Source: an uncultured bacterium | Lineage (GTDB): Bacteria > Pseudomonadota > Alphaproteobacteria > CAISDR01 | Assembly (NCBI GenBank): GCA_903884125.1 | Contig: CAISDR010000144.1 | Location: forward strand, 1 to 6,041 | DNA length: 6,041 nt | Direction of reading: 5' to 3' | Part shown: positions 1-6,024 of the stretch, piece after piece | Position numbering within the stretch: the stretch's first letter is position 1 | Layout: each line of letters begins with the position of its first letter | Notes under the pieces: generated by a model | Told to the model about the DNA's origin: nothing | Databases searched by the model: none | Seen by the model: the letters and a program-made list of their open reading frames with translations, nothing else | Made by a program: the position numbers and the translations under genes

Positions 1-129
1 AAGCCGATTCAGCGTTACTGAAGATCGCCGTACCATATCGGCAATTTCCGCTTCAAATATTGGAATTTCAATAGCCCCCGGCCCGAGAAAATCAGAAGCC
101 GCGCGAAGTGGATCAATAAAATTGGTCAT
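1..129 (-). CDS. Putative major capsid protein, N-terminal fragment (runs off left edge)
   Basis: The reading frame starts at an ATG at 129 and stays open for 43 codons to the window edge, so only the N-terminus is visible. It begins MTNFIDPLRAASDFLGPG and continues through an EIPIFEAEIADMVRR segment. A good Shine-Dalgarno sequence (AAAGGA, about 8 nt before the ATG) lies in the 44-bp gap after the upstream protease gene. The fragment is too short for domain assignment. The call rests mainly on position: in HK97-like modules the gene right after portal and prohead protease is almost always the major capsid protein, which forms the icosahedral shell. The segment with Met-Val-Arg-Arg near the N-terminus is reminiscent of such capsid proteins, but this is general resemblance only. 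A separate decoration or scaffold gene is the main alternative. Confidence 0.6.
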   Translation of the reverse strand, partial: MTNFIDPLRAASDFLGPGAIEIPIFEAEIADMVRRSSVTLNRL

Positions 130-173
130 AGTTTCATTCCTTTGGGAATTGCAGGAAAAGAGTGCCAGCTGGA

Positions 174-1298
174 CTAGGCGATCAGATTGCGCTGCCGCAG
201 TGATACTTTGAGTTCAAGGCGCTGGGCGACCGGCTGATCCGCCAATAGGCGATCCCATTCATCCAACGATCTGGGTTCAATCGAAAGCGCCGCCAGCATG
301 CGGGCATCAATCGGGTGACCGGCAACCTGTTTGACCGAAGCATCCAAACCAGTTTTGGTCTTGCGCATCGGCAGCTTTCCAGACCGCACCAAAGGCTGTG
401 CTGCAACTCGCAGATTGCGCAGGACCATGGATTCTTCGTGTTCCGTCAGGGTCTGCTTTTTAGCTCTGACCTGACTGGAAGAAATCTGATCGCCGTCCGA
501 ACTGGCCGGTTCGCTGGAATCGTCGTCACAATCTGCGTTTGATGATCGATTTTTCAGCCATTGAACAACATCAAATTTTTCAGGCAAAACCCCTGCCTGC
601 GCCGATTTTTCAAGATCATTCGCCAGCGCTTCGATAATGATGCAATGGCCTAACGCGGGATCGGCGCCAATGCCCGCTTTGCGCAACGCGGTGGCGCTGG
701 CCATCAAATTGGAAACAAACGGGGCTACCCTGGTGCTGATGCTGTCTCCGGCGGAATCAGCTGATAGCTTGCCTGTCAAAAGATGTGGGTCTGCTTTCAT
801 ATCCATGGTCCTTGCCGCACGCGCGGCGCTGAAACTGGTTGATTGATAGGCGGCCTTGTCCTTGCGCAGGATGGCAGCGCCGGTGAAAACACAGGATTCA
901 ATGATCAGAGGATCCGCCTGATCGTCAGTGACTTCGACAGCACTTGCTTCGAATGAAAATCCAAGCTCGCCGGTTTTTGACTTTAAATAGGCAACCGCGG
1001 CAGGAAAATCCGAAGCATATAGTATGCCGCTGATCAGAATTTTGGTGTCGTGGATTTCAGCTGAATCGATGACACCGATTTTGACAGTGGGATCATGTCC
1101 ATCCAGGGAGGGCAGATAATCAACTGCCATACCCAGTAGGCTGGGCAGTGCATTTTGCGCAGCCATGCGGGTCAGCACGATGCGTTTGCCATTACTGCCG
1201 CCGGGCGGGTTGTCGGATGGCGTGTCGACCCGTGTCAGAATGCCGGTAAACGGAAGTTTGTTAGGGTGTCCGGGTGTTGGCGGCAGGTTCAGACTCAT
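174..1298 (-). CDS. Prohead maturation protease with long C-terminal, scaffold-like extension
   Basis: This is a probable HK97-type (S78/U35-like) serine protease that processes the prohead during capsid maturation. Numbering is from the ATG at 1298 (374 aa). The protease core covers about residues 15-160. It holds a GHDP motif with candidate catalytic His68, followed by an IGVIDSAEI strand, then GELGFSFEA with candidate nucleophile Ser115, then FTGAAILRKDKAAY. This His, Ser and tail-motif order is typical of phage prohead proteases. Residues 165-374 are an extra region with predicted helices, an acidic Ser/Asp-rich linker near 250-272 and a basic stretch, fitting an internal scaffold that is later degraded. 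Stand-alone HK97-type proteases are usually nearer 200 aa. A GTG at 1334 would add 12 residues and overlap the previous gene's stop (GTGA), allowing coupling. I prefer the ATG because GGTGA lies about 8 nt ahead of it, while the GTG has no clear ribosome site. Protease identity is fairly sure; the scaffold role is inferred. Confidence 0.8.
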   Translation of the reverse strand: MSLNLPPTPGHPNKLPFTGILTRVDTPSDNPPGGSNGKRIVLTRMAAQNALPSLLGMAVDYLPSLDGHDPTVKIGVIDSAEIHDTKILISGILYASDFPAAVAYLKSKTGELGFSFEASAVEVTDDQADPLIIESCVFTGAAILRKDKAAYQSTSFSAARAARTMDMKADPHLLTGKLSADSAGDSISTRVAPFVSNLMASATALRKAGIGADPALGHCIIIEALANDLEKSAQAGVLPEKFDVVQWLKNRSSNADCDDDSSEPASSDGDQISSSQVRAKKQTLTEHEESMVLRNLRVAAQPLVRSGKLPMRKTKTGLDASVKQVAGHPIDARMLAALSIEPRSLDEWDRLLADQPVAQRLELKVSLRQRNLIA

Positions 1299-1330
1299 AG
1301 CCTCGATCACCAGACATGTTGTCGATGTAA

Positions 1331-1642
1331 TCACGCCAGCACCAGAACATCAAAGGTCGAGGCCGAAAGTGTTGCCGTTGCCTGACGCGGGACCAACGTC
1401 ACGTTAAATCCGGTCGATGTTTTGGCCGACACATAAGCCGTTGCATCCTGCCCCGGTGTCACCAGCACAACGTAATTTGTCGGTAACGACGCTGAGGCAA
1501 ATGATACCGCTGTAATTACCGCGGCTCCGGCAACCGATCCTGCAACATTTGCGACACCGGCCTGCAACCCCAGGATAATGCGATCAGATTGTGTTAACTG
1601 GCTATTGGGAACGAGATCGATAGTATGAACCGCAATTGACAT
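1331..1642 (-). CDS. Small beta-rich virion protein, possible head decoration protein
   Basis: This 103-aa protein sits between portal and protease genes. Residues 1-45 are rich in Ala, Gly and Val (LQAGVANVAGSVAGAAVITAV). Residues 46-103 look like a compact beta domain: PTNYVVLVTPGQDATAYVSAK, then TSTGFNVTL and a final TFDVLVLA strand. The pattern of a Tyr-Val-Val strand, a polar turn and a Thr-Gly-Phe-x-Val strand recurs in small phage structural proteins that coat heads or form fibre tips. It has no transmembrane signal I would trust, no Cys and little charge, as expected of an exported-by-assembly virion protein. Start choice is firm: AAAGGA lies about 6 nt before the ATG at 1642. The gene begins 66 bp after the portal stop. 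The decoration role is an inference from size, fold pattern and location; a fibre, connector or unknown virion protein is equally possible. Confidence 0.55.
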   Translation of the reverse strand: MSIAVHTIDLVPNSQLTQSDRIILGLQAGVANVAGSVAGAAVITAVSFASASLPTNYVVLVTPGQDATAYVSAKTSTGFNVTLVPRQATATLSASTFDVLVLA

Positions 1643-1655
1643 GAGTCATCCTTTC

Positions 1656-1668
1656 CCGGCAAAGCCGG
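1656..1668 (-). other. Small GC hairpin just ahead of the decoration-gene ribosome site
   Basis: A perfect 5-bp inverted repeat with a 3-nt loop (CCGGC TTT GCCGG on the coding strand) sits in the 66-bp portal-to-decoration gap and ends directly before the AAAGGA ribosome site. No T-run follows, so it is not a classical terminator. It could stabilise the downstream mRNA end, act as a processing site or tune initiation. It is short enough to be chance. Confidence 0.3.
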
Positions 1669-1708
1669 AATGAAATATTGACGTGAAGTCTGTAAAACCG
1701 ATTGGCGG

Positions 1709-2974
1709 CTAAGGTTTGACGCCAGCACCAAGTTGTTGCTGTGTCTGTGCAAAAAGATTGTCGGCCCAAACGCTATCCAGCGCAGGCAGCCCTAGACGAT
1801 GTCGCATTTCATTCGGCGTCATCAGATTGGTACGATAATAGACATCCCATATCTGGCTGATGGCGACTTCATCAATCCGGTCCAGTCCAATCCAGCGGAA
1901 CTCAAGTTCTTCCTCTCCCAGAAGTCCATGCAAAAGATCACGATTGAGATGTGCCGCAATCAGGCTCGCAAAGGGCCGGATTGCCTGATCCCAGTCGCGG
2001 GTTTCGGCTGCATCTGCAGTTGACCGATTTATGTCACGCTCCAGCCCCATGTTTTGCGGACTCAAATCAAAGCAGGTCGCAATTTCACGAACCATCCAGT
2101 CCTGATAACTTAAAAACAGTGCATCATCCCCTTCGGGTGTAAGTGGCAATGCCTGAACCTGATTGCCACCAATAATGGGCATCATTCCCTGGCCTTCGAT
2201 GTCGTTGCGCCAGTATCCGCGAAAGGCCTGAATCTGATCCGCACTGATATCTGTTCCCAGGTTAAGCAAAACATTCGGGCGGGCGTTTGCGGCCAGTTTG
2301 CCAGCATAATCGGCAACAGCCAGTTGCCGCGCTATTGATTGAAACGCGACTTCCAAGGGGCCTAATCCGAATGGTGAATAGGTCGTGGGGTTGACCCGAA
2401 AATAGATCAACTCGTCATTTCTAAGCGATACTGTGCTGGCTTGACCTAGCCCCTGGGCATACCGGGGAGCGCGTGGGTCACCATCCCAATGGGGATCAAC
2501 GTCAATCGACAATCCATCAACTGGCCAAAGCATGAATGGTTGCCCGGCATTACCGGTCTGGCGCTGTTCAATCGCACCTGCGCCGATCAACGTATCTTCC
2601 ATGACCTGTTCGATCAACGAACGAAAACTGTCATCCGGATTTGGTCGGTTAAACGCCGCTTTCAACGCGTCTGCTCGCAAGCGGATCTGATCAGTTATGG
2701 TTACGCCGGGTTTGGGCACCACATCAAATGCCATGCCCGCAATCGGATTCTTGATGGCGTTGATTGCCCGCCTTGCATAGGGCGTGCGGGCGAACTGGCG
2801 CAGGTTGCGCGGGGTTGGTTTGGGCATGTGGATTTGCATCGTGCCTGCGCCAAGCCCCGGCAGCGCCAGTCGCCAGTACATATCTGTCTTGCGCTGGGCA
2901 TCCGCTGATGTGGCAGCGGACATCGGCATCACCTGCCCACCAAATAGCGAACGCATGCGATCCATGACGCCCAT
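1709..2974 (-). CDS. HK97-family phage portal protein
   Basis: This 421-aa protein is a clear HK97/lambda-type portal (Phage_portal family). Twelve copies form the ring at one capsid vertex through which DNA enters and leaves, and which docks the terminase and later the tail. After a flexible N-terminus come TPYARRAINAIKNPIAGMAF (residues 64-83), the conserved YSPFGLGPLEVA loop (199-210) with the following helix, the YQDWMVREIATCFDLSPQNMG segment (290-310), and the C-terminal LMTPNEMRHRLGLPALD motif (384-400) typical of the family. Length is normal for HK97-type portals (about 400-450 aa) and the frame is intact. An AAAGG ribosome site lies about 8 nt before the ATG at 2974; a second ATG three codons in is a less likely start. 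It is the first gene after the 196-bp intergenic promoter region, so it and the head genes after it may form their own transcript. Confidence 0.95.
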   Translation of the reverse strand: MGVMDRMRSLFGGQVMPMSAATSADAQRKTDMYWRLALPGLGAGTMQIHMPKPTPRNLRQFARTPYARRAINAIKNPIAGMAFDVVPKPGVTITDQIRLRADALKAAFNRPNPDDSFRSLIEQVMEDTLIGAGAIEQRQTGNAGQPFMLWPVDGLSIDVDPHWDGDPRAPRYAQGLGQASTVSLRNDELIYFRVNPTTYSPFGLGPLEVAFQSIARQLAVADYAGKLAANARPNVLLNLGTDISADQIQAFRGYWRNDIEGQGMMPIIGGNQVQALPLTPEGDDALFLSYQDWMVREIATCFDLSPQNMGLERDINRSTADAAETRDWDQAIRPFASLIAAHLNRDLLHGLLGEEELEFRWIGLDRIDEVAISQIWDVYYRTNLMTPNEMRHRLGLPALDSVWADNLFAQTQQQLGAGVKP

Positions 2975-3109
2975 GGTCCCAACCTTTCAAATCAGAAGTA
3001 AGAATGCAGCCCGCGAAATGCGGCCGGGCCGGTTTCACGACGTTTTAACTTGCCAGTTTGGCGACAAGTAATTTAGCTTTCGGATGCAATTCGCATTATC
3101 AATGATGTG

Positions 3110-3138
3110 ATAAAATCATGTGCTTAAAAATATGTCAA
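3110..3138 (-). promoter_or_regulatory. Sigma-70-type promoter upstream of the portal gene
   Basis: On the minus strand a perfect -35 hexamer TTGACA (3138-3133) is followed by exactly 17 nt and a -10-like TTTTAT (3115-3110, four of six consensus positions). The region is AT-rich and lies between genes. Transcription would start near 3103 and leave an untranslated leader of about 130 nt before the portal ATG at 2974. It would drive portal, decoration, protease and capsid genes independently of the terminase genes. The match is read from sequence; activity is inferred. Confidence 0.5.
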
Positions 3139-3146
3139 CAATTGTT
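3137..3146. promoter_or_regulatory. 10-bp palindrome overlapping the -35 box, possible operator
   Basis: AACAATTGTT is a perfect palindrome whose left end overlaps the first bases of the minus-strand TTGACA. A protein bound here would block or influence polymerase. The element is short and AT-rich, so chance occurrence is quite possible. Confidence 0.25.
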
Positions 3147-3170
3147 TTGCCATTCTGGCTACTTTTTTAT

Positions 3171-4601
3171 TTAAGCAAAACTTAACCCGCCTTCAGCCTT
3201 CTGGCTTAGCGCCGACAGCGCCCAGACAAGGGCATCCAGTCGATTGGGGCTTCTGCGTTGCGCCGGTGTCCAGGTGGTCAACTCATCTTCAAGCGCTGGC
3301 ATCATAGCGCAATGACGCACGCGTCCCTGTTCGTATAGCGCAGCGATTGGTTCGGCACGCACCTGCTTGCCTCGGCTGGCGGTAACCAGCAACAGGGGAA
3401 TATTCGGGTCAACCTGACGCAGAATTTCCGCGATCATATCGCCGCCGAAATTACGTTCAGCCACAATCCGATCCGCCTGATACTGGTGATAGGCACGAAC
3501 GGCACAGTCCGCCCAGGCCGATGGGGACAGACGTGCTGACAAATCTGCCAGAACGTAATATTGCTGATCGACCCCAAGACCAGCAACAACAATGCCTGCC
3601 TCGTCATGACCGCTGCCGCCACCGCCCGATGGATCGAGCGCAACGACGACACGGACCAGATGCGGTACCTTTGATACACGCGCCGAATCCAGCATGGCGC
3701 GTGTCCATAGCGCGCCTTTCACTTCGGACACAAACGCCTCGGCCGGACTTGCCGGATATTCGCGACGGAAATGATGCACGCCACCAAGTTCTCTAATCTT
3801 GGCGCGGCGCCACGCCATCTGGCGCAGATCAAGATGATAGGTGGCGGCATAAATCTGCTCTTCGCCCGAAAGCTGAAAATCAGCGGAAAGTTTGCGCCGA
3901 TATTCGCTTTGCCAGAACCAGGGTATGAAGATCAGCTGGAAACTACCCTCGCCCGCCATTGCCTCCTGCGCCAGATTGAAAAATAATCCCTGCGCACCCG
4001 CTGAGGTGGATTCCAATATGACCTCGGAACCCGACGAATCCGGAACTGCCTGCAATGCACCTGAAATATGGGTTTGTGCGTTCGGCCAATAAGCAACTTC
4101 CGATCCATGAAAATACTGGATCGTATCGGAACGCGCCGCGCCACGACTGCCAGCAGTACCAACCCGATAGCCGGATTCCAGTCGATCAAAAATCAGTTCG
4201 CGCGCATTGGCAATGTTGGACGATGGCCGTAACGGGTCCGGACAATGGTCGTAAAACCGCCGGGCCATCGCATACAGATTGGCACTGGCATCATCCACAT
4301 GGGTCATAATATAGGCGCGCACGCCTCTGCGATGGGTCACTTTCCAGAAGTACCGTGCCTCGACATAGGTGGAACACCCCTGCTGACGTCCCTTTAAAAT
4401 CAGCGCGCGGATACGACCGGTTTCTCCGAGTTGTTTTTCCAGCGCCTGATGGATGAAGGCCTGCGCCGTATTCAACCTGAATGGGCGCACATCCCCGCGC
4501 TTTGTTCTAATTTTGAGGCAGCGCGGGGCGTAATACAGAAAATCATCCCGATGGCGCAGGCGTAATCGACGCTCGGCTGTACTAAGACTCGTCGGCAACA
4601 T
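3171..4601 (-). CDS. terL: Phage terminase large subunit (ATPase and nuclease)
   Basis: This 476-aa protein is the motor that packages phage DNA into the prohead through the portal and cuts the concatemer. The N-terminal ATPase shows a variant Walker A, KGRQQGCST (residues 70-78), a Walker B-type region YFHGSEVAYW with candidate catalytic Glu168, and the coupling motif ESTSAG (197-202). The C-terminal RNase H-like nuclease shows VVALDPSGGGG with Asp323, AERNFGGDM with Glu382, and NRLDALVWAL with Asp456, the expected acidic metal-binding triad. Length is normal and no frameshift is seen. The Walker A lacks Lys directly before Ser-Thr; Lys70 at its start may replace it, as the displaced Lys does in lambda gpA. 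The ATG at 4601 lies inside the end of the preceding gene (20-bp overlap) with GAGGA about 9 nt upstream, pointing to translational coupling. Assignment is very secure. Confidence 0.95.
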   Translation of the reverse strand: MLPTSLSTAERRLRLRHRDDFLYYAPRCLKIRTKRGDVRPFRLNTAQAFIHQALEKQLGETGRIRALILKGRQQGCSTYVEARYFWKVTHRRGVRAYIMTHVDDASANLYAMARRFYDHCPDPLRPSSNIANARELIFDRLESGYRVGTAGSRGAARSDTIQYFHGSEVAYWPNAQTHISGALQAVPDSSGSEVILESTSAGAQGLFFNLAQEAMAGEGSFQLIFIPWFWQSEYRRKLSADFQLSGEEQIYAATYHLDLRQMAWRRAKIRELGGVHHFRREYPASPAEAFVSEVKGALWTRAMLDSARVSKVPHLVRVVVALDPSGGGGSGHDEAGIVVAGLGVDQQYYVLADLSARLSPSAWADCAVRAYHQYQADRIVAERNFGGDMIAEILRQVDPNIPLLLVTASRGKQVRAEPIAALYEQGRVRHCAMMPALEDELTTWTPAQRRSPNRLDALVWALSALSQKAEGGLSFA

Positions 4602-4977
4602 CGGCTGTATCCTCGTCGGATGATTTCAATTCGCCTGGACCTGAAGCCACTTCCTGGTCAAGGGCTAACAACGCTGCCTCGTGATCTAACGATGCCTGTT
4701 TTCGGCCTGTCCGCAGGCTTGCTGCTGCAGGCGATTTAGGTGCAAAATAGGGTGCTGCGGCTTTGGCCGCTTCCACACGCTCGTCAAAAGTTGGAACGTG
4801 GTCAGCAATGACTTCGCCGCGTGCAACCGCCAACAGCACTTCATGGGGCAACAGATTTTTCATATCAGTTGAACGGTCAACTGTTTTGGCTCTTGTCTGG
4901 TCTGTTTTTTTGGCGCGCAGCTTTTTTGGTGCGGAACGAGCGGGACGCCCACCCTCAGCCCTGGCTTTTGGCGGCAT
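4582..4977 (-). CDS. Putative terminase small subunit
   Basis: This 131-aa protein directly precedes and overlaps the large terminase gene, the usual place for the small subunit that recognises phage DNA and loads the large subunit. Residues 1-37 are strongly basic and low in complexity (many Lys, Arg, Ala), fitting DNA contact or disorder. The conserved-looking core is about residues 43-80: LLPHEVLLAVARGE, then a short loop, then FDERVEAAKAAAPYFAPK. A Pro-x-x-Leu-Leu-Ala-Val helix followed by Arg-x-x-Ala-Ala-Lys-Ala-Ala-Ala-Pro-Tyr is a pattern I associate with small proteins encoded before terminases in alphaproteobacterial phages. The C-terminus is acidic (SSDEDTADVADES). AAGGA lies about 8 nt before the ATG. 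I do not see a textbook helix-turn-helix, so function rests on context plus that pattern. A terminator just upstream suggests it starts its own unit. Confidence 0.65.
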   Translation of the reverse strand: MPPKARAEGGRPARSAPKKLRAKKTDQTRAKTVDRSTDMKNLLPHEVLLAVARGEVIADHVPTFDERVEAAKAAAPYFAPKSPAAASLRTGRKQASLDHEAALLALDQEVASGPGELKSSDEDTADVADES

Positions 4978-5034
4978 GGTTCCAATCCTTAAAAATTTGA
5001 TCGAACTGATATTGAACCTGCCAGATCATCCGCG

Positions 5035-5070
5035 AAAAAAGGCCCGCCGCCTGATGCGCCGGACCTTTTT
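5035..5070 (-). terminator. Hairpin terminator between the upstream gene pair and the terminase genes
   Basis: The stem pairs AAAAAGG with CCTTTTT at its base, then CCG with CGG and CGC with GCG, around a 5-nt loop (5051-5055). Read on the minus strand, one interruption becomes a U-G wobble and only a single G-G mismatch remains, and the right arm ends in a run of six T (5040-5035). That makes an intrinsic terminator for transcription arriving from the gene ending at 5112. On the plus strand two mismatches remain but a T5 run is also present, so it may work weakly in both directions. It lies about 40 nt after that gene's stop and about 60 nt before the small-terminase ATG. Confidence 0.75.
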
Positions 5071-5111
5071 GCATGACCTGCGATATGATCTAGTCCAAGT
5101 AGATTATGTGG

Positions 5112-5720
5112 TCACGAATCCGAATATGAACGCGATTTGGCGAAGCCAAAAGTTTCCACCAATGCATCAAGACCGGATAGCAGGTCAGCTTGCGCCCGCA
5201 GATCGGCCAGTGTTGGAATCGATGCCAGAACCCGCCCGCTCCAGTCGGGGGCATAAGACCAGTGGCAGACATATACTGTCTGTTGCAGTGCCGCGCTGGA
5301 AACACGGCGTAATGCTGCCAGCGCATTTTCATAACTTTGCTTCATTGCCAAATCGCGGCTGTGTTGTTCATCATCTGATGGTGCAGGCCGTGCAATGCCA
5401 CCAGGCATTGATGCCGCCCGGTAAATCATTGTCTGCTGGGGCAACATGGCACCGAATATAAATCGACGCAGGTCAGCAAACCGTCGCCCGGCATAAAGAC
5501 GCTGTTCAGCCTGACGACCATGACCGCCTAGGTGGCCACGAGCCATCAAAATCCCGATGGCATCCGTGGCCAAAGTCTCGTCCTTGTGACCGCCGATCAA
5601 TTCACGCCGTCGCATCCGCGATTCGGCTGTTCCACGATCGATGTTGACAGAACGGCTAGCGGGCGATTGCCGTCGCCGGGCATTTGCCTTTTTGGCCTGG
5701 GGCGTGCGCGATGGGCTCAT
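5112..5720 (-). CDS. Conserved-looking phage protein of unknown function
   Basis: I do not firmly recognise this 202-aa protein. Residues 1-40 are very basic (RRRQSPASRS, RMRRREL), as in nucleic-acid-binding tails. Residues 52-90 hold a helical segment with AIGILMARGHL and AEQRLYAGRRFADLRRFIFG. Residues 128-160 hold YENALAALRRVSSAALQQTVYVCHWSYAPDW, and residues 171-192 hold LADLRAQADLLSGLDALVETFGF. The layout of an Ala-Gly-x-Arg-Phe helix, a Val-x-Val-Cys strand and a Gly-Leu-Asp-x-Leu helix recalls small alphaproteobacterial DNA-binding-like proteins (the DUF6456 type), but this is a loose likeness. Its ATG at 5720 overlaps the stop of the preceding small gene by ATGA, so the two are likely translated together. 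The terminator after its stop ends the unit. It may be a regulator or DNA-binding accessory of packaging; this is inference. Confidence 0.6.
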   Translation of the reverse strand: MSPSRTPQAKKANARRRQSPASRSVNIDRGTAESRMRRRELIGGHKDETLATDAIGILMARGHLGGHGRQAEQRLYAGRRFADLRRFIFGAMLPQQTMIYRAASMPGGIARPAPSDDEQHSRDLAMKQSYENALAALRRVSSAALQQTVYVCHWSYAPDWSGRVLASIPTLADLRAQADLLSGLDALVETFGFAKSRSYSDS

Positions 5721-5932
5721 TTGCGCCCCCTTGGACCAGATGGGCGTGGTCCATAGAGCCGGTTAGCCAAGTTGGTGATCATTTGCCGTTCCCAATCATC
5801 GGTCAGGGCTTCGACATTGACCAGCACCATGCCCCGCGATTGCCATGCGGCGGCAGCCATTGCCCGGATCTGCTCGGGATCAGTAGGGCCAGAAGGCACG
5901 GAGCCGGCCAGAGACGATCGAAGATGTGCCAT
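5717..5932 (-). CDS. Small conserved-looking protein, unknown function
   Basis: This 71-aa reading frame is well supported as a gene by a very strong ribosome site (AAAAGGAG, 5 nt before the ATG at 5932) and by ATGA overlap with the next gene. Residues 20-30 form an Ala-rich helix (EQIRAMAAAAW), followed by a strand GMVLVNVEALTDD and a helix WERQMITNLANRLYG, ending in a basic Pro/Gly/Arg tail. A Trp-x-x-x-Gly-Met-Val strand followed by DDWxRQxxxNLxNxLYG gives me the impression of a small phage family found in alphaproteobacteria, but I cannot name it and know of no function. There is no signal peptide or membrane segment. Tight coupling to the following 202-aa protein suggests they act together. 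Confidence 0.65.
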   Translation of the reverse strand: MAHLRSSLAGSVPSGPTDPEQIRAMAAAAWQSRGMVLVNVEALTDDWERQMITNLANRLYGPRPSGPRGRK

Positions 5933-5957
5933 GTTTACTCCTTTTGATTCACAGACG

Positions 5958-6024
5958 CGAAGCCACTTACTTGATTAACTGCAGATGTTTGCGGGTTGAC
6001 GGATAGTCAGATCAACTGGCTTCG
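5958..6024. repeat. 8-bp inverted repeat upstream of the first small gene
   Basis: CGAAGCCA at 5958-5965 is matched by TGGCTTCG at 6017-6024, a perfect inverted pair separated by 51 nt in the region ahead of the gene starting at 5932. It could mark paired binding sites or the base of a long stem. No convincing promoter hexamers were found between 5933 and the window edge. Chance cannot be excluded for a pair this short. Confidence 0.3.

Larger units (their letters stand above)
2975..3170. other. AT-rich 196-bp regulatory gap between terminase and portal genes
   Basis: This is the longest gap inside the module; other junctions overlap or are 44-134 bp. The half next to the terminase gene is markedly AT-rich compared with the flanking coding DNA. 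It contains a promoter-like element, a 10-bp palindrome, a pair of GCCA-N3-TGGC palindromes and a 13-bp near-palindrome. Open frames in it are under ten codons in the minus direction, so I see no hidden gene. Confidence 0.6.

Noticed and set aside
2489..2908. 139-codon plus-strand frame inside the portal gene
   Set aside because: The opposite strand encodes an unmistakable portal protein over the same bases; this is a shadow frame.
2724..3038. Minus-strand frame beginning ahead of the portal start
   Set aside because: It is out of frame with the portal, starts at a GTG without a ribosome site, and is rich in His, Ala and Pro as out-of-frame translations often are.
3149..3159. Terminator after the large terminase gene
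   Set aside because: The only hairpin there has a 4-bp stem and is followed by AAAACAATTG, not a T-run, on the coding strand.
1..4977. Gene transfer agent cluster instead of a phage
   Set aside because: The order terminase, portal, small gene, protease, capsid resembles the RcGTA order, but the protease is much longer than the GTA type and the terminase motifs look like an ordinary phage; there is no specific GTA hallmark in view.
4763..5461. Long 232-codon open frame on the plus strand
   Set aside because: It lies antisense across the small terminase gene, the terminator and most of the 202-aa gene, crosses real gene boundaries, has no convincing ribosome site and gives a protein without family-like pattern.
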